Shown here in pieces: positions 16,560 to 25,254 of a stretch of 64,000 nt of DNA. Position 1 is the first letter of the stretch. Each line of letters begins with the position of its first letter. The notes beneath the pieces were generated by a model. It saw only the letters and a list, made by a program, of their open reading frames with translations. It ran no database searches and had not been told where the DNA came from. The translations under genes and the position numbers were made by a program. Location of the stretch: positions 62,001 through 126,000 of the forward strand of contig NZ_CAKJTG010000001.1 in the NCBI RefSeq assembly GCF_917563885.1, written 5' to 3'. The stretch is from Pseudoneobacillus rhizosphaerae (GTDB lineage: Bacteria; Bacillota; Bacilli; Bacillales; Cytobacillaceae).

Positions 16560-17555
16560 TTACTCATAAAAAAAACGTGTATTCAATGCTTTTCTTATTT
16601 GAGCGGGAGTGATGGATGGTTTTTGTGGTGATGATGGCCAATAATCGCTCTTATAATACATTAAATTGGTCGGATGGATGTTATGATCAGGGTCAAAAGG
16701 CGAAGGTTCTGGATCAAATTTATATCCAAAGAGATTGTTTAGATACATAAAATGACCTAATTCGTGTGCAAGTATAAAGTTATTTAAAAGGGCACTATTT
16801 GATAATATAATAACGGGGTCCGTTCTAAAGGTAATGGCATCGGTTCTAGCTCCGTTTGAATAAATTGGCCCAATATGATTTCCAGCCATGTAATATACGA
16901 AAACATGTGCGTTTGGACAAACCTTTTTTCCATATTCAAATAATATATTCCCAATATTAGTTTGATTCCACGGGAAGTCTTGTACATTTCCACCAACTCC
17001 GAGTAGATTTTTTTCCAATACAATTGTATGAAGTAGATTAAACTTGATACCTTGAGTTTTCTCGTTAATCTGCTGTTGCCAGACTTTATTGGCTGCATCT
17101 ATATCTAACTTAATTCGAATAGGAATTTTTGAATTATTATCAAATGGATTGCTACCAACATGAGCTCCTGGATGTATAAAGGCACAAATATTTATAGTGC
17201 CTGTATCAATTGTTTTTGGATTCATACTTTCAGGTTCACATAGTTCTGTTCGAAGTGCCCCTTTAGGTAAGTGGTTAAAAATAATGGCACGGGGTATACG
17301 AACTTTAATTGGTCGATTCACGGGAGTCCTTTTAGAGCTTATTTTAATTGGTAAATTCATTTTTACTCCAGGAACAGGAATGCGAATCTTTATCATTTGT
17401 TTTCCTTTAAGCGTTAACGATTGTTCAAAGGATGTACATTCACAATCGCAATTAAAATCAACTGATTCGTCTTCACAAGGTTCACAATCACAATCACAAT
17501 AGTAAAATTCATCCTCTAATTCAGGGTTATTACTTTCATCCTTATAATCCTTCAT
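16560..17555 (-). CDS. Zinc metalloprotease-like protein with Cys-rich N-terminus
   Basis: This 331-residue protein has no signal peptide. The first 40 residues carry seven cysteines in CxCxCxxC and CxCxC clusters (positions 20, 22, 24, 27, 36, 38, 40) within an acidic stretch. The C-terminal third has a zinc-protease helix HELGH (264-268) followed by NIHPTNLMYY, where NLM could be the metzincin-type Met-turn. The middle (RIPVPGVKMNLPIKI...RIPRAI) is repetitive and basic. A Cys-rich leader without a secretion signal is typical of spore-coat or exosporium proteins, so deposition on the spore is plausible but unproven. It is monocistronic. Confidence 0.75.
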   Translation of the reverse strand: MKDYKDESNNPELEDEFYYCDCDCEPCEDESVDFNCDCECTSFEQSLTLKGKQMIKIRIPVPGVKMNLPIKISSKRTPVNRPIKVRIPRAIIFNHLPKGALRTELCEPESMNPKTIDTGTINICAFIHPGAHVGSNPFDNNSKIPIRIKLDIDAANKVWQQQINEKTQGIKFNLLHTIVLEKNLLGVGGNVQDFPWNQTNIGNILFEYGKKVCPNAHVFVYYMAGNHIGPIYSNGARTDAITFRTDPVIILSNSALLNNFILAHELGHFMYLNNLFGYKFDPEPSPFDPDHNIHPTNLMYYKSDYWPSSPQKPSITPAQIRKALNTRFFYE

Positions 17556-17707
17556 TCTATTGTTTCTCCCTCACTATATATATAATTCTATTTAATGAGT
17601 TTTTTTCTAGGATGGTGTGGACGAGTATAATCCTTTAGAATTGATTTATTCAATTTTGTTATAATTGTAATAAATACTTAGAGGGCACACCAAAGTGAGA
17701 GGTAAAA

Positions 17708-19660
17708 ATGAAAAAAACAATTGGAATTTTGGCACATGTTGATGCTGGAAAAACGACATTTTCAGAGCAACTTCTATACCATACACAGAGTATTAAACAG
17801 AGAGGTCGAGTTGATCATCAGGATGCTTTCCTCGATAGCCACGATATTGAGAGACAACGAGGAATAACGGTGTTTGCAGACCAAGGGATGTTTACCTATA
17901 GTGATTCTCAGTATTATGTAATGGATACACCTGGCCATATTGATTTTTCACCTGAAATGGAACGAGCCATTCAAGTAATGGACTTTGCCATTATTATTAT
18001 TAGTGCCGTAGAAGGAATTGAAGGTCATACGGAAACCGTTTGGGGGCTTTTAAGAAAATATCGAGTACCAACCTTTTTCTTTATTAATAAAACGGACCGC
18101 ATAGGGGCAGATGTAAATCAAGTACTAAAAGAAATAAATCTCAACTTAACCAAGGATGCTTGTGACATTACAGAGTCGTTTTCAAGTGGAGAAATGGGGG
18201 AGGATTTAGTTGAATTTATCGCTGAACGAGACGACTCTCTGTTAGAACACTATATGGAAAAAGGCTATCAAAAGGATTTATGGCTTAGTAATATGCAAGA
18301 AATGATTAAAGATAACAAGCTTTTTCCTTGTGCAAGTGGGTCTGCCCTTCAGGACTTTGGAATTGAAGGCTTTTTAGAGAAACTAGACCAATTAACGATG
18401 ACCTATTATGAAAGTAATCAACCATTTTCTGGGTCTGTTTATAAAATACGTCATGATCAAAATGGGACTAGAATTACTTTTATTAAAGCCATAACTGGCA
18501 GTTTGAAAGTCCGTGAAGAATTGATGTATGGAAATGATGAAAATTCCACTATGGAAAAAGTAACACAAATACGTGTATACAACGGGAGAAATTATAAAGC
18601 TGTCGATGAAGTCGAAGCGGGTGAGCTATTTGCTGTAATCGGTTTATCGAAGGCGGATGTCGGTGATGGAGTAGGTTTACTACGGGAAAAGAATAGCTAT
18701 GAAATGATACCGACACTTAAGTCAAAGGTGAATTTTGAACGAACTGTAAATATAAGAGAAGCACTTCAATATTTTAAGCAATTGGATTCGGAGGACCCTT
18801 CTTTAAATGTAACCTGGGCGGAAGAATTACAGGAAATTCATATACATGTAATGGGTAAAATTCAGCTAGAGGTTTTGGAACAAATTGCTTGGGAGCGATT
18901 CCAATTACGAGTGACATTTACTGAACCTGAAATTTTATATAAAGAAACCATTAGCTCAGAGGTAATTGGCTACGGACATTTTGAGCCGCTAGGACATTAT
19001 GCAGAAGTTCATCTTAAAATAGAACCTGGTAGTCGCAACAGCGGCATTGAGTTTGAAAATAAGTGCCATGCAGATGATTTAAGTGTTGGAAATCAGAATT
19101 TAATAAGACATCACCTGTTTGAAAAAGAGCACCATGGAATTTTGTCTGGTTCACCGATAACTGATGTTAAAGTCACCTTATTAACGGGTAGAGCTCATAA
19201 TAAACATACTACAGGTGGAGATTTTAGAGAAGCAACCTTAAGAGCACTAAGACAAGGCTTGGAGAAAGCAACAAACCTTCTGCTTGAGCCTTACTACCAA
19301 TACAAAATTAAAGTGGATGTAGATCAAATGGGTCGTGTCATTTCCGACCTACAAACTGCATATGGGAACTTTGATACTCCCATTACCGAAGGAAATAAAG
19401 CCATTTTAACTGGAATTGTGCCAGTTGCTACTTTTATGAATTATAGTAGTCAACTGGCCTCATTTACACAAGGTAAAGGGTCCATCCAATTAGTTTATGC
19501 AGGCTATGACCGCTGCCATAATGAAAAGGAAGTAATAGAAAAAATCGAGTATAATAAAAATGCAGATCCTGAATATAGCTCTTCCTCTATTTTTTGTTCT
19601 AAAGGGCAAGGTTATTCCGTGGTCTGGAATGAAGTTGAGGGGAAAATGCATTGCACATAA
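17708..19660 (+). CDS. Ribosomal protection GTPase of the Tet(M)/Tet(O) family
   Basis: This is a 650-residue EF-G-like GTPase. G1 is AHVDAGKTT (residues 8-16), G2 RGITV, G3 DTPGH and G4 NKTD. The domain II-V architecture and length match Tet(M)/Tet(O) (about 640) rather than EF-G (about 690). These proteins bind the ribosome and dislodge tetracycline. The gene sits alone in the chromosome with no mobile-element signs, like other intrinsic Bacillaceae members, so it may give low-level tolerance or serve another ribosome-rescue role. A GAGAGG site precedes the ATG; no leader-peptide attenuator typical of tet(M) was recognised. Confidence 0.85.
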   Translation: MKKTIGILAHVDAGKTTFSEQLLYHTQSIKQRGRVDHQDAFLDSHDIERQRGITVFADQGMFTYSDSQYYVMDTPGHIDFSPEMERAIQVMDFAIIIISAVEGIEGHTETVWGLLRKYRVPTFFFINKTDRIGADVNQVLKEINLNLTKDACDITESFSSGEMGEDLVEFIAERDDSLLEHYMEKGYQKDLWLSNMQEMIKDNKLFPCASGSALQDFGIEGFLEKLDQLTMTYYESNQPFSGSVYKIRHDQNGTRITFIKAITGSLKVREELMYGNDENSTMEKVTQIRVYNGRNYKAVDEVEAGELFAVIGLSKADVGDGVGLLREKNSYEMIPTLKSKVNFERTVNIREALQYFKQLDSEDPSLNVTWAEELQEIHIHVMGKIQLEVLEQIAWERFQLRVTFTEPEILYKETISSEVIGYGHFEPLGHYAEVHLKIEPGSRNSGIEFENKCHADDLSVGNQNLIRHHLFEKEHHGILSGSPITDVKVTLLTGRAHNKHTTGGDFREATLRALRQGLEKATNLLLEPYYQYKIKVDVDQMGRVISDLQTAYGNFDTPITEGNKAILTGIVPVATFMNYSSQLASFTQGKGSIQLVYAGYDRCHNEKEVIEKIEYNKNADPEYSSSSIFCSKGQGYSVVWNEVEGKMHCT

Positions 19661-19770
19661 GTACTTAATATACATCGATAGAGGGGTTGGCATAGCCAGC
19701 TTCTTTTATTTTGATTTTAAGTGTAAATTTTGGGGTAAAATAACTGAAATTATCCAGAGGCATGGTAGAT

Positions 19771-20922
19771 ATGAGGTGTTTAAAGGTGATCCAAGGAAAG
19801 AAAAAAGTCATTTTTATATTCTTTTTTACAGTAATCACCTTGCAAGTTGTCTTCAATAATCCAAAAGCTCAAGTACCATCAAAGCCATACATCCAAGTGA
19901 GAATATTAGAAACAACGGATTTGCATGCTAAAATGCTGGGCTATGATTATGAAAAAGGGAAACCTACCGTAGAATATGGTCTTGAATGGACTGCTTCTTT
20001 TATTAAGAAAGCTAGAAATGAGGTGCCCAATTCGGTCCTTTTTGATGTTGGAGACGTACTTGTTGGGAATGCCCTTGGTAAATATGTATCAAATACATAT
20101 TTATTCAATTGGATGGAAATGCACCCTGTTTATAAAGTAATGAATTTAATAAATTATGATGCTGCAACTGTAGGTAATCATGAATTTAATTATGGTCTTG
20201 CTTTCTTAATGGAAAGTTTAAAAGGAGCGAATTTTCCTTATGTCAACGCTAATATCTATATTGATGATCAAAACAAATATGGGGGAGATGATATAAATTT
20301 TTTTAATCCCTATACCATAATTGAAAAAAAGTTCACAGATTCCTCCGGCAAAACCCATCGATTAAAAATAGGTGTGATTGGCTTAATTACGCCGATTGCA
20401 GCGGAATGGGATAAGGAGACATTTTACGGAAAGCTTAAAATAAAAAATATGACCGAAACGGCAGAGCATTTTATTCCAATAATGAAGGAAAAGGGAGCAG
20501 ATATTATTGTTGCCCTTGCCCACGTTGGGTTGAATGCCGACAAAGGTTTAAAATATAAGAAAGGAAATTCTGTCTATTCATTGAGTAAAGTAAAAGGGGT
20601 CGATGCCATATTGTATGGGCATAGTCATTCTCTTTTTCCAAACAAGGATATCCATTCGAATCTAGAAGGAATCAATGTTAAAGCAGGAACTATACATGGT
20701 ATCGCAGCAGTGCAAGCGGGTTATTGGGGGAACCATCTTGGAATCATTGACCTATATTTAGTTAAGAATAATGGTAAATGGGTTATAAGTAATAGTCATT
20801 CAATGGTAAAACCTATTTATCGTACGTTGAAACTAAAAAAAATTCCAATGCTATCACCTGACCCAACTGTTAAAAAAGTTATGGAAAAGGATCACATTAG
20901 GGTGTTAGATTCTCTGAAATAG
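19771..20922 (+). CDS. Metallophosphoesterase of the 2',3'-cyclic nucleotidase / 5'-nucleotidase family, lacking the C-terminal domain
   Basis: This 383-residue protein has an N-terminal hydrophobic segment (signal or anchor, about residues 11-30). The dinuclear metallophosphatase motifs are ETTDLHAKM (D, H), GDVLVGN, VGNHEFNYG, ALAHVGLN and GHSHSLFP. The sequence fits YfkN/CpdB-type exported nucleotidases but stops where the linker to the 5_nucleotid_C substrate domain would begin, so it is the catalytic half only. A clean frame and good ribosome site (AGAGG, 10 nt from ATG 19771; an in-frame ATG at 19762 is nearly adjacent) argue for expression. Confidence 0.8.
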   Translation: MRCLKVIQGKKKVIFIFFFTVITLQVVFNNPKAQVPSKPYIQVRILETTDLHAKMLGYDYEKGKPTVEYGLEWTASFIKKARNEVPNSVLFDVGDVLVGNALGKYVSNTYLFNWMEMHPVYKVMNLINYDAATVGNHEFNYGLAFLMESLKGANFPYVNANIYIDDQNKYGGDDINFFNPYTIIEKKFTDSSGKTHRLKIGVIGLITPIAAEWDKETFYGKLKIKNMTETAEHFIPIMKEKGADIIVALAHVGLNADKGLKYKKGNSVYSLSKVKGVDAILYGHSHSLFPNKDIHSNLEGINVKAGTIHGIAAVQAGYWGNHLGIIDLYLVKNNGKWVISNSHSMVKPIYRTLKLKKIPMLSPDPTVKKVMEKDHIRVLDSLK

Positions 20923-21021
20923 TGGAAAATAGAAAAAATAAAGTATGGATTTTAAAAATTAGTGTTACAATTGTAAAGCCATAAATTTTATTAGATTTTT
21001 TATATAAGGGAGATAGTATTC

Positions 21022-21456
21022 TTGAATAACAAAGAAGCAAAAATCGAATTACCTGAAAACTACGATGAATTAAAAAGAGCTGCGAGTCGGACATCAAGTT
21101 GGAGAGACCGATTAGATGCAATTGACGAGTTAGGTCAATGGAAAAGCAGCCAAACCATCGAAATACTTAAAAATAGAATGAGTAATGATCCTGTTTATAA
21201 AATTCGGAAAGCAGCTTTCCACAGACTTCAAGCATTTGGGGAAAATGTACAATTGCCCCCTCAAATAAAAGGGGATCTAGTTAAAGGTGTAACTAAAATT
21301 TTAGTAAGAATTAAGAAGAGTTTACCTGAAGGTCATACGTACGAAGAGTTTAAAGAAAAGTTAAAAAAGATGAGAGTTGACGTCTACGATACTTATGAAG
21401 GTGATAAGGGAGCAGACTTTGACAATTGGCTAAAAACTTTGTGGTTAGGTTTGTAG
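21022..21456 (+). CDS. HEAT-repeat-like helical protein
   Basis: This 144-residue all-helical protein has at least one HEAT/PBS-lyase-type repeat in residues 25-75 (WRDRLDAIDELGQWKSS..., YKIRKAAFHRLQAFG). The C-terminal part is basic then acidic and ends in DNWLKTLWLGL. Such proteins serve as binding scaffolds; the partner is unknown. It starts at TTG behind AAGGGAG. A strong terminator shared with the convergent LysM gene follows. Confidence 0.7.
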   Translation: MNNKEAKIELPENYDELKRAASRTSSWRDRLDAIDELGQWKSSQTIEILKNRMSNDPVYKIRKAAFHRLQAFGENVQLPPQIKGDLVKGVTKILVRIKKSLPEGHTYEEFKEKLKKMRVDVYDTYEGDKGADFDNWLKTLWLGL

Positions 21457-21491
21457 GCAGAATTCCATACTAATAAAGAATACAATTGCTA

Positions 21492-21524
21492 AAGAAGCCT
21501 CCCTTGTTAAGGGAGGCTTCTTTA
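21492..21524. terminator. Bidirectional terminator
   Basis: A perfect stem AAGAAGCCTCCCTT / AAGGGAGGCTTCTT with a 3-nt loop lies between convergent genes. Confidence 0.85.
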
Positions 21525-21540
21525 TAAAAATTTATTCTAT

Positions 21541-22494
21541 TTATTTTATTGATTTCGCTCCTAAATAACGAGGTTTCCAATAAGAATTATTCATATCTGT
21601 AATCGTTACTCCAGTTGAACTTCCAGCATGGATGAATTTGTTATCTCCGATATAGATCCCAGCATGAGATGCTCCAGGTGCATAGGTTGTAAAGAAAACA
21701 AGGTCACCAATTTGTGGAGTTGAAACTGGTGAAGCGGAGGACCAAATAGACTCTACTGTTCTAGGGATGGTAACCCCTTGAGAATTGTAGACGTAATTTA
21801 GATAACCTGAGCAATCAAAGCCTGATGGAGTAGTTCCTCCCCATACATATGGGACACCCATATATTTCTTCGCCTCTGTTATTAACGCATCCACATTCAG
21901 TGAAGGTTTAACATCTGGATTGGTAATGGATTTAGCAGTTAATTGTAGTACTTGTCCCACATAGATGGAATCAGTAGTTAAGTTGTTGTATGACTTTAAT
22001 TGAGTAACAGTTAGGTTATTATTTGTTGCAATTCGCCACAAAGAATCTCCTGATTTAACCGTGTATGTTGTAGAACCTTTAGCTTCAGGTGTTGTTGTTC
22101 CATTAGGGACTTTAAGAACTTGTCCAACATAAATCATATCCGAAGTTAAATTATTGATAGATTTTAATTCATTTACGGTTGTATTGTAATTTTTTGCAAT
22201 TAAAGAAAGGCTATCTCCAGACTTAATAGTGTAGATAGTAGTTGACATTTGTGGTTCTATTTCATGTGTATGTGGGGCGAGTAATGAGAGTTCTTGACCA
22301 ACATAAATCGATGAAGAAGTTAAATTATTATACTGCATTAGCTCTTGTACAGTTAATTGGTTACTAGTTGATATTTTCCAAAGAGTATCACCTGAATTAA
22401 CTTTATATGTTAGTTCATGTGCAGATGCTTGACTAGAAAACCCAGTAGCCAAGATTCCTAAAGTAGTAGCTGCAGCGATAAGTTGTTTTTTCAA
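21541..22494 (-). CDS. Peptidoglycan D,L-endopeptidase with three LysM domains and NlpC/P60 (LytE/CwlS-like)
   Basis: This 317-residue secreted autolysin has a signal peptide (residues 1-25, ending SQASA). Three LysM domains bind glycan: [13 protein letters not shown] (about 29-72), [13 protein letters not shown] (87-130) and [13 protein letters not shown] (143-186). A C-terminal NlpC/P60 domain has catalytic Cys in GFDCSGYL, His in SHAGIYIG and the polar residue in IHAGSS. It cleaves gamma-D-Glu-meso-DAP bonds during wall growth or cell separation, as LytE/LytF/CwlS do. Translation starts at TTG with AAGGAG upstream. It is monocistronic. Confidence 0.93.
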   Translation of the reverse strand: MKKQLIAAATTLGILATGFSSQASAHELTYKVNSGDTLWKISTSNQLTVQELMQYNNLTSSSIYVGQELSLLAPHTHEIEPQMSTTIYTIKSGDSLSLIAKNYNTTVNELKSINNLTSDMIYVGQVLKVPNGTTTPEAKGSTTYTVKSGDSLWRIATNNNLTVTQLKSYNNLTTDSIYVGQVLQLTAKSITNPDVKPSLNVDALITEAKKYMGVPYVWGGTTPSGFDCSGYLNYVYNSQGVTIPRTVESIWSSASPVSTPQIGDLVFFTTYAPGASHAGIYIGDNKFIHAGSSTGVTITDMNNSYWKPRYLGAKSIK

Positions 22495-22834
22495 GTATCA
22501 ACACACTCCTTATGGTAGTTTTTGTCTGCATAATTTTTGTGCGTTTGTCTCTCGAAAATAATCATATCCTGCATGAGGAAATTTCTAAACCCCTTAAATA
22601 GTGGATGATATTCATTATTTTTCCATGATTTATTCATTTGATAGAAAAATATTCATGATTTATTTTATAAACAATAAAGGGAAACCGGAAGATATTCCGC
22701 CGCCGGTTTTTTGCTGCTTCTATTTGGATGGTGATAACATAAAATAAAGTGAATAGAGAGGGGAGCATCCCAACTGCTATACCTGTTGTTACATTGACTA
22801 AATGATTTCATTCAGTGATCACTATTAAAAATCA
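22495..22834. other. Intergenic region with orphan plus-strand hairpin
   Basis: This region holds the LysM gene promoter (minus strand) and a plus-strand terminator-like hairpin, AAACCGG / CCGGTTTTTT at 22684-22712, that follows no coding region. A possible promoter TTGATA (22637) with TTTATA/TATAAA near 22668 lies just upstream. The arrangement could be a short leader with an attenuator for the amidohydrolase gene at 22835, or a very small RNA. No ORF with a ribosome site was seen. Confidence 0.4.
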
Positions 22835-23710
22835 ATGGAGGAGATTCATATAATTGTTGATAGTCATTTTCATGTTGATGAAACTATGCTGACACTTGAA
22901 AAAATGATAGAAGGTATGGAAAAAAACAATATAACAAAAACAGCACTTATCGCACCCATGAACGACACAATGTTTGAACCGGAGAGTAGTTTTCAACATT
23001 ATTTACAACGATTATTCCGTGTATTAATCTTAAACGCTCCTCAAATTGGTCTTAAAATCTATGATGGTCTAGTAAAAGATGGCTATTTGAAGCTTTATGG
23101 AAACTCATACAAGATTTTTTTCCAACCGAACAACGATATCGTTGCTGATGCAATTACTAGATTTCCAGACCGATTTCTAGGCTGGGTAGCAGTCAATCCA
23201 TTGTTCCCAAATTTAATAGAAGAAGTAGATTTCTATCTTCGTAAACCAAGCTTTATTGGAGTGAAAGCTCATCCTTTCATGCATGGCTATAGCATTAAGG
23301 AACTTGAACCAATAGCGGCTATTTGTGAATCAAAAGGAGTACCGATGATCATACATCTTTCTTCAGAGAAAGAATCCTATAAATATTTACCTGAAAATTT
23401 TCCTAAACTTAAATTAATTTATGCTCACGGCGGTCTACCATTTTGGAAAAAACTATGGAAATACGTTAAGGATCAACCAAATGTATTTGTTGACACATCA
23501 AGTGATTATCTCAATCCGTTTATTGTAAAAATGGCAGTGGAGACTTTAGGATATCGTAAAGTACTTTTTGGCTGCGACGGACCATATGGAATGAAAAAAT
23601 TTAATGAATATGACTATTCGGAAAAGAAAAGCTGGATTGAAGCGATTCAAATTCCCGATATCCAAAAGGAATATATACTTGGAAAAAACTTTTTAGGATT
23701 GATTGAATAG
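22835..23710 (+). CDS. Amidohydrolase family 2 (TIM-barrel metal-dependent hydrolase)
   Basis: This protein of about 290 residues has the amidohydrolase metal motif DSHFHVD at the N-terminus, HPFMHGY, IHLSSEKE, YAHGGLPFW and the late Asp in FGCDGPYG: the order of the ACMSD/gamma-resorcylate-type Amidohydro_2 family (decarboxylases or hydrolases). The start is unusual. A perfect GGAGGAG at 22837-22843 points to ATA (22850) or ATT (22853), giving an IVDSHFH N-terminus, while the only upstream ATG (22835) overlaps that site and has none of its own. The nucleoside hydrolase gene follows in the same direction. Confidence 0.82.
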   Translation: MEEIHIIVDSHFHVDETMLTLEKMIEGMEKNNITKTALIAPMNDTMFEPESSFQHYLQRLFRVLILNAPQIGLKIYDGLVKDGYLKLYGNSYKIFFQPNNDIVADAITRFPDRFLGWVAVNPLFPNLIEEVDFYLRKPSFIGVKAHPFMHGYSIKELEPIAAICESKGVPMIIHLSSEKESYKYLPENFPKLKLIYAHGGLPFWKKLWKYVKDQPNVFVDTSSDYLNPFIVKMAVETLGYRKVLFGCDGPYGMKKFNEYDYSEKKSWIEAIQIPDIQKEYILGKNFLGLIE

Positions 23711-23783
23711 GAATTAAAACAACCTACCTCTAACTACATTGTTTCATACCATACAATAAACGTACAAAGGGTGGTTGTATGGT

Positions 23784-24734
23784 ATGGGAAAAAAAGTATT
23801 ATTGTTTGGAGATGTTGGCGTTGATGATACCGTTGCTCTTTTATATGGATATTTTAATGAACAAATTGATATTGTAGGCGTTGTTGCCGATTATGGAAAT
23901 ATATCTCGTGAGATGACCTTACGGAACATAATATATTTAATTAGATTGTTTAACATGCCTGAAGTAAAGGTGATTTTGGGTGCGGAAAAACCAATGACAG
24001 GGGAGGAACCGACTTTTTACCCGGAGGTCCATGGTGTTCACGGTCTAGGCCCGATTATTCCATCACCAATGCAAAACCTTGAAGTAACCCTTACTGAGAA
24101 CTTTTATGAGATTGTAAACTTAATTAACCAATATAAAGAAGAATTAACCATAGTTAATACCGGTCGCCTTACCTCTCTAGCTACGATGTTTATTTTATAC
24201 AGAGAATTAATGAAACAGGTAAAGGAGATTTATATTATGGGAGGTGCCTTTTGGGTACCGGGAAATGTGACAGCTGTATCGGAAGCCAATATATATGGAG
24301 ATCCAATTGCAGCTAAGATTGTTTTGCAATATGCAAATAATTTAACCATTATTCCGTTAAATGTAACGGACAGAGCCATTGTTACACCAGGAATGGTGGA
24401 TTACATCCATGCAAAAGGAAAGGCAAGTGTTCTTAAACCAATGCTCGATTATTATTATCAGTTTTATAAAAAACGTAATCCTGCTATTAAGGGGAGTCCC
24501 GTTCATGATGCTATCACGTTAATGGCGACCATTCACGAGGATTGGTTCACCTTTAAGATGCTACCTGTCCACGTAATTACCGCAGAAGGAATTTCAAGAG
24601 GACAAACTATTGCCGATATTCGTCCTTGGATGAAATTCGAAGAGAATGAAAAGAAACATCGTATTGCTTTTGATTTCAATTATAATGAATTCTTTTCTGA
24701 CTTTATGACTACTATGACAGGTGAAAAGTTTTAA
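23784..24734 (+). CDS. Inosine-uridine-type nucleoside hydrolase
   Basis: This 316-residue nucleoside N-ribohydrolase splits nucleosides to base and ribose. In the N-terminal motif LLFGDVGVDDT, D10, D14 and D15 match the Ca2+/catalytic aspartates of the family, but the first Asp of the usual DTDPGxDD is Phe8. The distal PVHDAITLM supplies the other Ca2+ ligand. The start at 23784 is chosen because AAAGGGTGG is 9 nt upstream; a TTG at 23775 abuts that site. It lies 73 nt behind the amidohydrolase and may act with it in nucleoside or base breakdown (inference). Confidence 0.87.
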   Translation: MGKKVLLFGDVGVDDTVALLYGYFNEQIDIVGVVADYGNISREMTLRNIIYLIRLFNMPEVKVILGAEKPMTGEEPTFYPEVHGVHGLGPIIPSPMQNLEVTLTENFYEIVNLINQYKEELTIVNTGRLTSLATMFILYRELMKQVKEIYIMGGAFWVPGNVTAVSEANIYGDPIAAKIVLQYANNLTIIPLNVTDRAIVTPGMVDYIHAKGKASVLKPMLDYYYQFYKKRNPAIKGSPVHDAITLMATIHEDWFTFKMLPVHVITAEGISRGQTIADIRPWMKFEENEKKHRIAFDFNYNEFFSDFMTTMTGEKF

Positions 24735-24853
24735 AGTTGAGTTTGTCAGATTGTCACTTTTCCCGTGTTTAGTGTAACGTTTACATTTTCGACACATAGA
24801 TTTTAGACACTTTATGCTATTCTTTATATTAATAAGATGCACGGAGGGATAAT

Positions 24854-25090
24854 ATGTGTGAATGTAATAATTTAAAAGATGGGCAAGACGTCGTTGATCA
24901 TGTAAAAAGCAAAGGGAAAGAACATTTCGCTTCAAAAGTAGAGCACCAGATTCAATGTGACTGTGGAGAGACATTTACTTTTACTAAAGTGATTATGAAT
25001 TGTCCTAAATGTGAAATGACTTATGCGGTAACTCCTTGTAGTTCAGGGGATATTAACAATATTAAGCCTGCGGGAATTAAATACGCCTAA
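24854..25090 (+). CDS. Small Cys-rich (zinc-ribbon-like) protein
   Basis: This 78-residue soluble protein has two CxC/CxxC pairs: QCDCGETF and NCPKCEM, spaced like a four-Cys zinc ribbon, plus CEC at the N-terminus and one further Cys. ACGGAGGG precedes the ATG. The role is unknown; a metal-binding or nucleic-acid-binding role is plausible from the knuckles only. It is a single gene with its own terminator. Confidence 0.75.
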   Translation: MCECNNLKDGQDVVDHVKSKGKEHFASKVEHQIQCDCGETFTFTKVIMNCPKCEMTYAVTPCSSGDINNIKPAGIKYA

Positions 25091-25134
25091 AACAAGTTCA
25101 AACTTATCTTAACAATTGATTTCTAAGAAAAAGT

Positions 25135-25169
25135 AAAATCGTATTAGTAGTGAGCTAATACGATTTTTT
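25135..25169 (+). terminator. Intrinsic terminator
   Basis: The stem AAAATCGTATTAG / CTAATACGATTTT is followed by TT. Confidence 0.85.
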
Positions 25170-25254
25170 GGTGTGCATTATTTTGTCGAAAGAAACTATT
25201 TTTAGGTATAATTAATTTGTGTAGTTGTACATAAGTAAGGAAGGAGAACGAATA

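Noticed and set aside
17708..19660. Tet-family gene as part of a mobile resistance element
   Set aside because: No integrase, relaxase, transposase or direct repeats around it; flanked by chromosomal single genes.
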